The translations under genes and the position numbers were made by a program. Below are positions 23,401-32,123 of a stretch of 64,000 nt of DNA, one piece after another (positions within the stretch are counted from its first letter, which is position 1; every line of letters starts with the position of its first letter). Where the stretch lies: positions 18,450,712 to 18,514,711 of the forward strand of contig NC_087074.1 of NCBI RefSeq assembly GCF_026151205.1, in the 5' to 3' direction. Under the pieces are notes generated by a model that saw nothing but the letters and a program-made list of their open reading frames with translations, did no database searches and was not told the origin of the DNA. This DNA is from Bolinopsis microptera. Lineage: Eukaryota > Ctenophora > Tentaculata > Lobata > Bolinopsidae.

Positions 23401-26395
23401 CACTCCAGAATGAACTAATAAATTTAAGTTATTAAAGACTTTAGTAGTGCCGGCATGAAAGTGACCTGACAAAGACTTCGTTATTAAACCACAAAATTGT
23501 CAAATGTACCACAACCTCAGCCAATAGCAAAGCAGCAGCCGAACCAGGCAGCCAATCACAACACAGGGACAGTGCGGTGAACCAATGACAAAGCAGGACT
23601 AATGGGAGGGTGGCAGGGGCAGCACTCAGTAAAATCAACACATATTCATGTCCCTTAGAAACGAGCATGTAATAATCACTGTAATAGAATTTAGTGGAGT
23701 TAAATATAAAGTTCAAAATATGATTATCCTCTAGTAAACCATTGGAGCACTGCTCCTTCATAAATAATAACATTGGTTCCGGTGGTGCAATATTGGGTGT
23801 CACCGTGTCACTGGATACGCAACTTCAAGTTCCTGACAACATCACAACTCAGCGGACAGTAAAAAAAAAGATACACTTCTGTAAAAACAAGTTCCTTATT
23901 ACCTTGTAAAATACACCATGAGAAACTCATGCAAAAACGTACAGGCTCATAATGAACAGAAGTTCGACAAGAACAAGCGAGTGCATTTATAAGATTGGCA
24001 AGCACAATCAGTTACCACGACAACCAAGTCCAGACGACCTCTGGATTTATAATGTATTGGATATTTGTGATGCATTAGTATTTCACTAGGCTCTATCATG
24101 TCTACCATTCTAGGGTCACGTGAACGTTATCATGAGAATAGTTAAGTGTATTCTGTTATGTAAAGATCTGTAGGTACTTTTTATCTGAGGATCTTCGATC
24201 AGTTTGGGGTTTAAAACATATTATCAGGAAGGAAGTGAATTTAACACTTATTGCAAAAAATACGTACTGAACGTGTAAACCTACTGAAGATTAAACCTAC
24301 CGAAAATCTCTGATGGATTCAAAGAGATTCATAAAGGAATGGTACAAAATCTAATAATCAGGAAAGCAGATGAACGATAAAGTGCAGGGGGGCTTATCTA
24401 GCGAGCAATAGACACTGCTGTTGGGTTATAACAACAGTATCTAAGCAGCAAAACGTAAAGCTAACAGGGAGACCACTGACAACAATGGTAAACTGGTCAC
24501 TGTCATTACAGTTACCATGGTAACAGAGCCAGTATCCGATGACAAATTCATTGCAGCTGATATTAGTGTAATTACCAATCATTTCAAACTTTTAAACAGT
24601 GTTATCAGGTAAAGGATAACACGTATAATACTGTATGAGAATTGCACACGCTACATTTATTTGTGAAACCATCAAAGGGAAAACTCTACGATTCAAAAAC
24701 GGGATGAAAATTTAGTAAATGTCTGAATTACTTTCTGAATTATTCTGAGATCTGAAATCCATAAAATAATACTGTCGAGTGAAAGTTTAACTACATTTTA
24801 TCGACTGAATGTAGGTTTGGGAAACGTGTTAAGAGTCAGATTTGATTCAGTTAGATTCGGCCCTGTTGTTAATCAACAGAGAAACAACAGCCAAAATCAT
24901 TAATGAATGTTAAGTGGTAACCACGTGATTGAAGGTTGAACCTGGTTTTGATCTACATTTTTTAGTAACATACTGCAGGTAAATATAGCAACGAGTAACT
25001 GCGTAAGCAGGCTGTATGCCTGTTTAATTGATACGAACAGTGGCGTCTAGTGGACAAATACAAATACACCTATTGTCAAACGATACTGGTATTTACTATT
25101 TATATTATCCAATACTATGAAAAATCTAACAAATCACTTCACAACAGTGTAGTAGTAACAACTAACACCCAGCACAACAGTATAATAGTAACAACTAACA
25201 CCCAACAACTCACACAATCCTGTTCACAACTGTGTAATAGTAACAACTAACACCCAGCACAACAGTATAATAGTAACAACTAACACCCAACTAACACCTA
25301 ACTAACACCCAACTAACACCCAACTAACACCCAACTAACACCCAGCAACTCACACATCTGAATTTGACCCAAGTGTCGTTGTTGTAAGGGACTTGTCCAC
25401 CAATAACCGAGGGAAGGGAGGAAGCAGGGATTATCTTTAATAACTCTTCAACTGTATTACAATGCACCTGTAAACATGATAATAAGTACATAGTTTCACA
25501 AGGTCAAACAATGAAATTCAGATCAAGAGTAATCCCGACAATATTAGAACCATGCCAAGCAAAAATAATTATTCCAAATTAAAATTGAATAGACCCACTC
25601 ACCTCAATATCAAGGCTGGGGATTATCTTTCTGAAATAAGCTGCAGCATCCTTTTTAGATCTCAGTGCTGTTGTCAGGTGAATGACTGCCAGAGACCCAG
25701 GAGAATCAGCCTGAGAAAGTCATCAGATAGTTGGATATTATGAAATTATTGGTGAAGGCATGCCTGAAACCAAAAAACATAAGAATATTAAAAAAACATC
25801 TCCTGAAATACGAATGCGATATGAGGGTTATCAAATGCTGATATTGCCATTTCTACCCAGTAATAAGAACCTGAAGTTGTTGCAACAGTTTGTAGATATC
25901 AGACAGGCGTTCCCTGTTATCATCAGATGCATCAACAATCACCACGGCTCCTCTGTTCTGTACACTTTTCCTAGGACAGTGTAAGTAAGAATTGGTTAGC
26001 TGTCGACTATATATTCAATGTGAATTAAATTGGATCCAAAAAGCAATTAACTTACTTTGGTACTGATAGAAGGTAGTTGCAGACGGAGACTAACTCGTCG
26101 TAGGAAGGAAGGGTGTCCTTATCAGGGACAGGAAATATCAATAATGCTCTGTTCTGTTCATCTCTAAGCCCTGGGATAACATATTATGAATAACAAACAT
26201 TTTTTGTTTAAATTTATTAAATCAAAAATTTCACTTTCAAAAGAATAATTCTAATAATAATAATTTCCCATATGTGTCTAAGCGTCTAACCTGGTAGGAT
26301 AGCAAAGCTGTAGAGCAACACATCAAGGATTTCATACACTTTTCTGCATTGGCCTTTGCTCATTAAGAGTCCTGCTATAGCATCCTTCCTCACTT
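2298..26395 (-). CDS. CRAL-TRIO/spectrin/DH/PH Rho guanine nucleotide exchange factor, 27 traced exons
   Basis: Exons in transcription order: about 26395-26291, 26170-26056, 25970-25871, 25710-25603, 25467-25354, 20411-20354, 20266-20205, 19128-18993, 18271-18085, 17684-17562, 17142-16954, 16441-16313, 15948-15734, 15537-15262, 15115-13825, 13599-13441, 13270-13165, 13094-12859, 12636-12377, 12222-11998, 11874-11743, 11400-11285, 11106-11028, 10761-10633, 10181-10055, 2817-2645, 2474-2298. Nearly all are bounded by AG/GT and agree in phase. The domain order CRAL-TRIO, spectrin-like, DH, PH is that of Dbl-family factors of the MCF2L/PLEKHG4 (puratrophin) type. These activate Rho-family GTPases at membranes and the cytoskeleton. 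The 5' start and the N-terminal PH exon were not found. Phase fails by one base at 20205/19128 and at 13165/13094. Confidence 0.85.
2645..2817 (-). CDS. RhoGEF exon: middle strands of the PH domain
   Basis: Bounded by a pyrimidine-rich acceptor (CTCTCCCCCAG) and a weaker GTTGGT donor. It encodes a piece containing [16 protein letters not shown], then [12 protein letters not shown]. This resembles the 'Y.Y...I.L..IGLTE...D..KFEIW' stretch of Dbl-family PH domains. The first PH strands, which should precede it, were not found between 2818 and 10054, so at least one small exon is missing from this model. Confidence 0.7.
2901..3864. repeat. Two directly adjacent copies of a ~480-bp segment
   Basis: Copy 1 is 2901-3378 and copy 2 is 3379-3864. 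Both open with GTTAGTTTGGACTAAATCA-like sequence and share the stretch around 3177 and 3662 that begins CAAGATCATGAGTTGTAAGC. They close with nearly the same TTTATCGGG...AAATAG end. The copies differ by small indels and substitutions, so the duplication is not very recent. It lies in the presumed intron upstream of the RhoGEF PH exon. No coding function was seen. Confidence 0.85.
4142..5694 (+). CDS. Secreted beta-sandwich plus four TSP1 repeats (apparent frameshift)
   Basis: Three exons: 4142-4199, 4396-4826 and 4961-5694. Exon 1 is a signal peptide ([16 protein letters not shown]) ending in phase 1. Exon 2 encodes a beta-rich domain starting [19 protein letters not shown], with later [13 protein letters not shown] and WIWAVGAG. 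I recognise it as a carbohydrate-binding-like module common in invertebrate extracellular proteins. Exon 3 encodes four thrombospondin type-1 repeats (W-x2-W-x2-[11 protein letters not shown]), each about 56 residues, then a short tail to TAG. Inside exon 2 the frame must shift by one base near 4475-4490, beside GGGG at 4482-4485; the exon is one base too short for its own phases. That could be a sequencing error or a real lesion. The product should be secreted. The gene lies in antisense orientation between RhoGEF exons. Confidence 0.75.
5951..5989. repeat. 9-bp tandem repeat (ctaacctca)n
   Basis: More than four consecutive copies of the 9-mer ctaacctca in the spacer between the two lectin genes. 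Ordinary microsatellite-type repeat. Confidence 0.9.
7256..7290. other. Perfect 13-bp inverted repeat (hairpin)
   Basis: Arms 7256-7268 (ttttaaagacagt) and 7278-7290 (its exact reverse complement) with a 9-nt loop. It lies about 65 bp upstream of the ATG at 7354, in the promoter/5' UTR zone of the second lectin gene. It could be a palindromic regulatory site or a small stem-loop; the sequence does not decide. Confidence 0.7.
7354..9394 (+). CDS. Secreted lectin: ricin-B-like + F-type lectin + unknown C-terminal domain
   Basis: Exons 7354-7411, 7538-7981, 8071-8170, 8293-8434, 8560-8706, 8883-9394. Exon 1 is a 58-bp signal-peptide exon ([18 protein letters not shown]) ending in phase 1. Exon 2 encodes a cysteine-rich beta-trefoil resembling ricin-B lectins ([24 protein letters not shown]). 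Exons 3-5 encode an F5/8-type C/fucolectin domain: [47 protein letters not shown] and, in another frame, [10 protein letters not shown]. Exon 6 is a 170-residue domain that I do not recognise. Exon 5 is one base short: its frame must shift near 8650 to reach [10 protein letters not shown] and the correct phase into exon 6. The likely role is secreted glycan recognition, possibly innate immunity (inference). Confidence 0.75.
9395..9780. other. Spacer, nothing recognised
   Basis: AT-rich 3' flank of the lectin gene. No coding exon, RNA gene or repeat was seen. It is antisense to a RhoGEF intron. Confidence 0.4.
9781..10014 (+). CDS. Possible small two-exon secreted peptide gene or decayed lectin paralogue
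   Basis: Exon 9781-9880 opens with ATG, has a hydrophobic LTLFCLLLT segment after a basic start, and ends in phase 1 at a consensus GTGAGT donor. A strong acceptor (ttcttttttaaccag) at 9952 starts a second exon whose phase-1 frame gives 20 codons before TAG at 10012. The architecture copies the two genes upstream. The very short product suggests either a decayed paralogue or a missing continuation. There is no homology support. Confidence 0.3.
10055..11874 (-). CDS. RhoGEF exons encoding the DH (Dbl homology) catalytic domain
   Basis: Five exons in consistent phase: 11874-11743 ([18 protein letters not shown], conserved region 1), 11400-11285 ([12 protein letters not shown]), 11106-11028 ([16 protein letters not shown]), 10761-10633 ([20 protein letters not shown], conserved region 3) and 10181-10055 (NDLCHLQAL, the last helix). 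The KPTQRMVKY motif, with Pro, Gln and Arg in the expected places, is the signature that contacts Rho-family switch regions. All core elements are present, so exchange activity is plausible. The order matches DH domains of the MCF2L/PLEKHG4 group. Confidence 0.9.
11998..15115 (-). CDS. RhoGEF exons encoding the long disordered and charged linker
   Basis: Exon 15115-13825 alone gives 430 codons rich in Ser, Thr, Gln and acidic residues, with many TQT/SQT motifs, and is probably unfolded. Exons 13599-13441 and 13270-13165 continue the S/T/Q-rich style. Exon 13094-12859 is basic. Exon 12636-12377 carries a 7-residue repeat around RKSKED / RTKSKDD. Exon 12222-11998 begins with a (GSERESER)-type repeat and a run of acids, and joins the DH domain. 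Phases agree except at 13165/13094, where one base is lacking or a splice site is misjudged. Such linkers usually hold phosphorylation or adaptor-binding sites (inference). Confidence 0.75.
15262..20411 (-). CDS. RhoGEF exons encoding the spectrin-like helical region
   Basis: Exons 20411-20354, 20266-20205, 19128-18993, 18271-18085, 17684-17562, 17142-16954, 16441-16313, 15948-15734 and 15537-15262. They encode amphipathic helical sequence such as [39 protein letters not shown] and [18 protein letters not shown], as expected for the spectrin-type repeats between CRAL-TRIO and DH in this family. All internal phases agree from 19128 to 15262. The 20205/19128 junction is out by one base, exactly where the 28-bp minisatellite abuts the exon. 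Confidence 0.75.
17299..17556. repeat. Intronic 9-bp minisatellite (gaatgtgca and variants)
   Basis: About 28 units of gaatgtgca, gaatgtata or gaatgtaca in the intron directly downstream (minus strand) of RhoGEF exon 17684-17562. Because the unit is three codons long and lacks stops, it opens long frames on both strands (for example a Cys-Glu-rich one). These are by-products, not genes. Confidence 0.9.
17700..17952. repeat. Intronic 10-bp minisatellite (agttcaacat)n
   Basis: About 25 units of agttcaacat with scattered substitutions (agtttaacat, ggttcaacat). It starts just upstream, on the minus strand, of the acceptor of RhoGEF exon 17684-17562. Confidence 0.9.
18785..18985. repeat. Intronic 11-bp minisatellite (ggtaacacctt)n
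   Basis: About 16 units of ggtaacacctt / ggtaacaccct. On the minus strand it begins within about 10 bp of the donor of RhoGEF exon 19128-18993. Each unit reads AAGGTGTTACC on that strand, with a GT in donor-like context (AAG/GTGTTA). Confidence 0.9.
19114..20044. repeat. 28-bp minisatellite, ~33 units, each carrying a splice-acceptor copy
   Basis: Unit ctatcaggggg/cgcactgaaa/caagtat, with minor variants (tttatc, caggtat). Read on the minus strand each unit contains TTTCAG followed by TGCGCCCCCTGATAGAT, the acceptor and first bases of RhoGEF exon 19128-18993. The first unit straddles that exon boundary, so the array evidently grew from the intron/exon junction. The array fills most of the intron up to exon 20266-20205. 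Confidence 0.9.
21391..21546. repeat. Intronic 15-bp minisatellite (actagagataagaat)n
   Basis: About ten units of actagagataagaat with variants including one longer gaaggtagag form, inside the large RhoGEF intron. Confidence 0.85.
22310..23600. promoter_or_regulatory. Cluster of CCAAT and CACGTG-like motifs (possible intronic promoter/enhancer)
   Basis: CCAAT on either strand occurs near 22323, 22360-22370, 22855, 23083, 23130, 23523, 23550 and 23581. E-box cores CACGTG lie near 22317, 22393 and 23106. This density inside one intron is higher than in neighbouring introns by eye. It may mark an alternative RhoGEF promoter or an enhancer; no TATA box or initiator could be assigned. Confidence 0.25.
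25135..25345. repeat. Irregular tandem repeat (actaacaccca / gtaataacaactaac)
   Basis: Copies of a longer unit (acaacagtataatagtaaca and variants) followed by (actaacaccca)n, immediately downstream (minus strand) of RhoGEF exon 25467-25354. Another intronic minisatellite hugging a splice donor. Confidence 0.8.
25354..26395 (-). CDS. RhoGEF exons encoding the CRAL-TRIO (Sec14-like) domain
   Basis: Exons about 26395-26291 (ends [11 protein letters not shown]), 26170-26056 ([22 protein letters not shown]), 25970-25871 ([19 protein letters not shown]), 25710-25603 ([20 protein letters not shown]) and 25467-25354 ([20 protein letters not shown]). The order and the 'F.LPG...LLIFP', 'VVIVDA' and 'LGG.LPY' motifs match the CRAL-TRIO module at the N-terminus of MCF2L/PLEKHG4-type factors, which binds lipids or phosphoinositides. 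The first exon has no ATG, and its acceptor is uncertain within about 10 bp, so more 5' exons must exist. Exons 26170-26056 and 25970-25871 and part of 25710-25603 lie in an inverted repeat. Confidence 0.85.
25671..26230 (+). repeat. Left arm of a 560-bp inverted duplication
   Basis: Reverse complement of 29324-29883. Only isolated substitutions were noticed (for example the one that turns atgcgatat into atgcaatat). It contains RhoGEF exons 26170-26056 and 25970-25871 and the first 40 bp of exon 25710-25603, with the introns between them. This arm is the one in register with the functional gene. Confidence 0.9.
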
Positions 26396-27025
26396 CCGAG
26401 AGTTAAATCATGTAACCTACTAACATAACAAAATTAATGATCCATAACCCAAGCCCCTTTGCCTCATCAACTGTCAATCCATCTGCAGTATGACTGGTAT
26501 GAAAAATTATCCTAAATTGCTTGTCTTTGTAAACATTTGAAATGAAATGAATTAATGTGCTTGCATACCGCCCATATGGTTAGCAACTGACAAAAGTGTC
26601 AGGTACTAACCATGTCAGAGTGGTTCTAAGGGATGAGGCGAAAATATTCAGCAACAAACAACTAGATCACCTCAAAAAACAAATTTATTCAGAAAATATC
26701 ACTTTAATCATATCATTATATAGTAATCATAGGAAGTTTTATGGATATACAGTATACACCACACTAGGATTAACAATACACCACCAAAAATAACTTCAGA
26801 CTGTATCATATAGGAATCTTAGTAAGATGTATTGATATATTACACACTAAAAAATAAAGATACACCACCAATAAAGTCCGATGCAGTGGGCCATCAGTAC
26901 CAGGAGAAATATGCCTCCACCTAGAGATCCTTGACAAACTTCTATCATTAAGCCCAAGTGGCCAACATAAATGTATGAAATTAGCATAAAATCAATAATT
27001 TTATTTTACTGAAGCTTTATAATTT
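26396..27025. other. Upstream flank of the RhoGEF gene, no gene recognised
   Basis: Should contain 5' RhoGEF sequence or intron. I found no convincing exon. The plus-strand frame near 26596 has no start context or homology and is not called. Confidence 0.4.
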
Positions 27026-29320
27026 GTATAGTTGTGGACACAACAAGAAAATTGAGAATAATCTTGTGCGAGGGTAGGGACCCAGATGTCGTTTCTAACC
27101 CAAATAAACTTTAAGGAGGCTTCTCATCAGTAGCCGCACCTCCTTACTCGGTTTCTGAACTGGAATTCTATGGGCTTCCAGACGGCCAGACCGAGTATTA
27201 CCATCCCATCCTTCTAGAGTTCATCACAAGTAGCACCCACCTTGAAGATCTTTGACACCCAGACACACCCCATTGGCGAACAAACTTTGGATATAATCTT
27301 ACATGCTCCCGAAGGAATCCCTGGTTTATGGTCTTTCTCATCGTCACCAGCACTTTCACTAGGTCACCAGCTCTTTCACTGAAGTCATCAGCCCTTTCAC
27401 TGAAGTCATCAGATGTGACTCTGATCAACGGTATAGTTGTGGACACAACAAGAAAATTGAGAATAATCTTGTGCGAGGGTAGGGACCCAGATGTCGTTTC
27501 TAACCCAAATAAACTTTAAGGAGGCTTCTCATCAGTAGCCGCACCTCCTTACTCGGTTTCTGAACTGGAATTCTATGGGCTTCCAGACGGCCAGACCGAG
27601 TATTACCATCCCATCCTTCTAGAGTTCATCACAAGTAGCACCCACCTTGAAGATCTTTGACACCCAGACACACCCCATTGGCGAACAAACTTTGGATATA
27701 ATCTTACATGCTCCCGAAGGAATCCCTGGTTTATGGTCTTTCTCATCGTCACCAGCACTTTCACTAGGTCACCAGCTCTTTCACTGAAGTCATCAGCCCT
27801 TTCACTGAAGTCATCAGATGTGACTCTGATCAACGGTATAGTTGTGGACACAACAAGAAAATTGAGAATAATCTTGTGCGAGGGTAGGGACCCAGATGTC
27901 GTTTCTAACCCAAATAAACTTTAAGGAGGCTTCTCATCAGTAGCCGCACCTCCTTACTCGGTTTCTGAACTGGAATTCTATGGGCTTCCAGACGGCCAGA
28001 CCGAGTATTACCATCCCATCCTTCTAGAGTTCATCACAAGTAGCACCCACCTTGAAGATCTTTGACACCCAGACACACCCCATTGGCGAACAAACTTTGG
28101 ATATAATCTTACATGCTCCCGAAGGAATCCCTGGTTTATGGTCTTTCTCATCGTCACCAGCACTTTCACTAGGTCACCAGCTCTTTCACTGAAGTCATCA
28201 GCCCTTTCACTGAAGTCATCAGATGTGACTCTGATCAACGGTATAGTTGTGGACACAACAAGAAAATTGAGAATAATCTTGTGCGAGGGTAGGGACCCAG
28301 ATGTCGTTTCTAACCCAAATAAACTTTAAGGAGGCTTCTCATCAGTAGCCGCACCTCCTTACTCGGTTTCTGAACTGGAATTCTATGGGCTTCCAGACGG
28401 CCAGACCGAGTATTACCATCCCATCCTTCTAGAGTTCATCACAAGTAGCACCCACCTTGAAGATCTTTGACACCCAGACACACCCCATTGGCGAACAAAC
28501 TTTGGATATAATCTTACATGCTCCCGAAGGAATCCCTGGTTTATGGTCTTTCTCATCGTCACCAGCACTTTCACTAGGTCACCAGCTCTTTCACTGAAGT
28601 CATCAGCCCTTTCACTGAAGTCATCAGATGTGACTCTGATCAACGGTATAGTTGTGGACACAACAAGAAAATTGAGAATAATCTTGTGCGAGGGTAGGGA
28701 CCCAGATGTCGTTTCTAACCCAAATAAACTTTAAGGAGGCTTCTCATCAGTAGCCGCACCTCCTTACTCGGTTTCTGAACTGGAATTCTATGGGCTTCCA
28801 GACGGCCAGACCGAGTATTACCATCCCATCCTTCTAGAGTTCATCACAAGTAGCACCCACCTTGAAGATCTTTGACACCCAGACACACCCCATTGGCGAA
28901 CAAACTTTGGATATAATCTTACATGCTCCCGAAGGAATCCCTGGTTTATGGTCTTTCTCATCGTCACCAGCACTTTCACTAGGTCACCAGCTCTTTCACT
29001 GAAGTCATCAGCCCTTTCACTGAAGTCATCAGATGTGACTCTGATCAACGGTATAGTTGTGGACACAACAAGAAAATTGAGAATAATCTTGTGCGAGGGT
29101 AGGGACCCAGATGTCGTTTCTAACCCAAATAAACTTTAAGGAGGCTTCTCATCAGTAGCCGCACCTCCTTACTCGGTTTCTGAACTGGAATTCTATGGGC
29201 TTCCAGACGGCCAGACCGAGTATTACCATCCCATCCTTCTAGAGTTCATCACAAGTAGCACCCACCTTGAAGATCTTTGACACCCAGACACACCCCATTG
29301 GCGAACAAACTTTGGATATA
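27026..29320. repeat. 405-bp tandem array, ~5.7 units
   Basis: Units begin at 27026, 27431, 27836, 28241, 28646 and 29051 (the last truncated at 29320). As far as I can compare by eye the copies are identical. The unit holds a 21-bp subrepeat (ctttcactgaagtcatcag twice). Its length is a multiple of three, yet neither strand reads through a whole unit. No homology was recognised. The array sits exactly between the two arms of the inverted duplication. Confidence 0.95.
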
Positions 29321-29323
29321 TAT

Positions 29324-29883
29324 AATTTTTGATTTAATAAATTTAAACAAAAAATGTTTGTTATTCATAATATGTTATCCCAGGGCTTAGAGATGAACAG
29401 AACAGAGCATTACTGATATTTCCTGTCCCTGATAAGGACACCCTTCCTTCCTACGACGAGTTAGTCTCCGTCTGCAACTACCTTCTATCAGTACCAAAGT
29501 AAGTTAATTGCTTTTTGGATCCAATTTAATTCACATTGAATATATAGTCGACAGCTAACCAATTCTTACTTACACTGTCCTAGGAAAAGTGTACAGAACA
29601 GAGGAGCCGTGGTGATTGTTGATGCATCTGATGATAACAGGGAACGCCTGTCTGATATCTACAAACTGTTGCAACAACTTCAGGTTCTTATTACTGGGTA
29701 GAAATGGCAATATCAGCATTTGATAACCCTCATATTGCATTCGTATTTCAGGAGATGTTTTTTTAATATTCTTATGTTTTTTGGTTTCAGGCATGCCTTC
29801 ACCAATAATTTCATAATATCCAACTATCTGATGACTTTCTCAGGCTGATTCTCCTGGGTCTCTGGCAGTCATTCACCTGACAA
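29324..29883 (-). repeat. Right arm of the 560-bp inverted duplication
   Basis: Begins four bases after the 405-bp array ends and is the reverse complement of 25671-26230, of equal length. On its outer side follows gcatgtaagattatatcc, which is an inverted piece of the 405-bp unit. The copied block is therefore bounded on both sides by array sequence, in opposite orientations. Confidence 0.9.
29384..29883 (+). pseudogene. Inverted copy of RhoGEF CRAL-TRIO exons
   Basis: Exon copies at 29384-29498, 29584-29683 and 29844-29883 (the last cut off), with AG/GT splice sites and open frames retained ([31 protein letters not shown]). Flanking exons are absent: array sequence lies upstream and an inverted array scrap plus a transposon lie downstream. 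No complete domain could therefore be made. If RhoGEF transcription starts beyond 29.9 kb, the pre-mRNA would hold both arms and could fold into a 560-bp hairpin (inference). Confidence 0.8.
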
Positions 29884-29908
29884 GAGCATGTAAGATTATA
29901 TCCAAATA

Positions 29909-32103
29909 CAGGGGGGCCGCGCACTTGTGCGTGGCGGGTCATACAACGTATGACAAGCTATCGATCCACAATCGAGGCAAAACTTTTGTTATTAATATCT
30001 TAAGATTTGAAGAAATATCATTTTAAAAATTTTGGAATCTGAACACAGATACATAAAAAAAAAACATAATTTCGGTCCTTCAGATATTGTAATTTCTCTA
30101 TACCAGAAGTTGCGTCTGACCAAGCTTATTACGATAATGTAAAAATTATTTCAAAATATTTAATATTTTAGAAGTTATAAGCTTTTAACGCGAGAACTTA
30201 TCGATTTTTCGTCCTTTTAACACTTGAAATGCACAGGAGACCCACATACAGCTCGACCTTAACGTGCTGTACACTGAATTTGAATTATTCATACTTAGAG
30301 GCAACTTTTGGTATCAAATTTATCAAAATCGGAGACACCAAATTCTGTGCCAACTCATGGCGCTTATTACATAGACTATAACTATAGACGTCACTGGCAG
30401 TTATTTAATCAGTTGCAATGTATGTGTACTGATGACTGCCAGTGTAGTGCTCTAAGAAGTAAGAATAAGTCCTCAGTAATTTGTAGAGGACTGGTTCACA
30501 GTGTGAACAGATTCCAGATTTATATATTCTTAAACTGATATTTAATAAATGATTAAAAGAACCAATTTTAAAGTTGACATACTGCAGCCTTTAGGTCCAA
30601 ATATATACCCATGGGCATTATGCTGACTTAAAAACAGCTCTAAATCAGTAGACTGTCACTCTATTAATGCACCACACCGCTACCTCCACTCCTAATAGTT
30701 ATACAATAAATTCTACAATCCTAATTTCGTATCGTGATGGAGACCGGTGTCCATAAAAAACTTTTACTAGGTTGCCGTTTGGTGTGATCAATAGCGAACA
30801 GCACGCACACTCCTTTTCCCCCGTCAATATATATCTAATCTATTCAAAGAGTGACAACCATACTACACATTGAATTAGGATTCCTTTAAATATCAAATCG
30901 CTTTATTCTAAACTTGTGGCATAAAATTGAAATTTTTGTTTAACTGAGTACTCAGCTGCCAACAAGATATTTTTTCTTAGCCGGTATGATTTTATTCCTT
31001 TTTTGTGTAAAGAAATGAAGTATACTAGCATTACCCGATTCAAAATCTTTTAGCAAACCCATCCTTAAACTACGTGGGATTAATGGAGTCTTTATTCATT
31101 GTTTATTGTTGCACTCTCTAATATTTTTGTTTAAGACATAGCCCTTGCACTCAATCAGTACTATTGGCGAATAAAATCAGACCCGTCAAAACAAAATGTC
31201 TTATGAGGTGCTATGCTGAGTACGAGTGGCTCCACCTTAGAGAGCTAACTAGGCCGTTATCTGATCCTTAATGTATCGATCCGTTATCAATATAGCAGTT
31301 AGTAGCAGTTTGTAGCAGTTTGTAGCAGTTTGTGGCAGTTTCTTTGCACTTTGCTCCTCCTGTGTCTCGCTTGCAGTAGCGCGGCGCGCGACCGCCGAAG
31401 GCGGCACTTGTGAAACAAGCGCGTCACGCAGTACGCCTAGACTCATGGTTAGGTGAATTCTTTAAAAAGTAAGCCGCGCATACCGATTGTAGCTGATAAT
31501 GTTTAATACTTCAAATAATGCGTTGATTCAGCTGTATTATTTATAATATGATCATGCTAAGTTTGGTTAATTATATGTCCATATCATTAGTTGTAGTAAA
31601 AATGTTAGTAAAATAAAATTTTTATTTACCACAAAACAATCAATACATATTTAATATTATTATACATTTATAAATAAATTTAAATTTAAATTCAGCTATA
31701 TACACAATACACAGCCCGCCGCGCAGACAGCCACACATTGCTGAGAGATTCTCAGGTGCAGATGTAAGCGCCGCGCGCGCGAGGTTTCTTATCGTACAAT
31801 TACATGTCACGATATATTGTTAATTATCAGAGAATAATTATTGCATATTAATTATTGCATATTGGGAAAATTTCGGTCGTTAACGCAGTACAGGGCGTGG
31901 ACACTGCAATGCTAATAACGGAAGATTCTGTAGCACAAGTTTCATTCAGCTACCCAATTTATATGTGACATGTACAATGTAATTGTATTAAATTCAGATA
32001 AATGTTAGTAATAATCGACGTTAACATTTTGCAATTTACAATTGCACTTAAATTTGTCATACGTTGTATGATCCGCCGCGCACGAAGTGCGCGGCTCCCC
32101 CTG
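29909..32103. mobile_element. TA-flanked terminal-inverted-repeat element, probably non-autonomous
   Basis: Left end 29909-29956 begins CAGGGGGGCCGCGCACTTG. Right end 32054-32103 is its imperfect reverse complement (CAGGGGGAGCCGCGCACTTC when reversed), and both arms continue to a shared ATACAACGTATGACAA. TA dinucleotides flank both ends (29907-29908 and 32104-32105). The TIR itself contains a short palindrome (CCGCGCAC...GTGCGCGG). Inside are no transposase-like frame, a 10-bp repeat near 31300 (gtagcagttt) and GC-rich islets near 31385 and 31770. TA duplication suggests a Tc1/mariner-like or other TA-targeting family; superfamily unassigned. Confidence 0.75.
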
Positions 32104-32123
32104 TATCGTCGAAGACGATACAG
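32097..32123. other. Perfect palindrome at the transposon's right boundary
   Basis: ctgtatcgtc, then gaa, then gacgatacag: 10-bp arms with a 3-nt loop starting at the last bases of the right TIR (32101). It may be part of the insertion target or a second overlapping inverted end. Confidence 0.7.

Larger units (their letters stand above)
20412..25353. other. Large RhoGEF intron
   Basis: Lies between the last CRAL-TRIO exon (donor GTGAGT at 25353) and the first spectrin-like exon (acceptor at 20412), which join in phase 0. It holds the 15-bp minisatellite, a cluster of CCAAT-type motifs at 22310-23600 and, near 21760, an 18-bp doublet (actaatactgatgattct). No further RhoGEF exon was recognised on the minus strand. 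Confidence 0.6.

Noticed and set aside
25760-25984. 74-codon plus-strand frame present in both inverted-repeat arms
   Set aside because: It is antisense to CRAL-TRIO exons whose splice sites, phases and domain match are convincing on the other strand.
27198-29139. Repeated 82- and 63-codon frames on opposite strands
   Set aside because: They recur only because the 405-bp unit is repeated. There is no splice or homology support.
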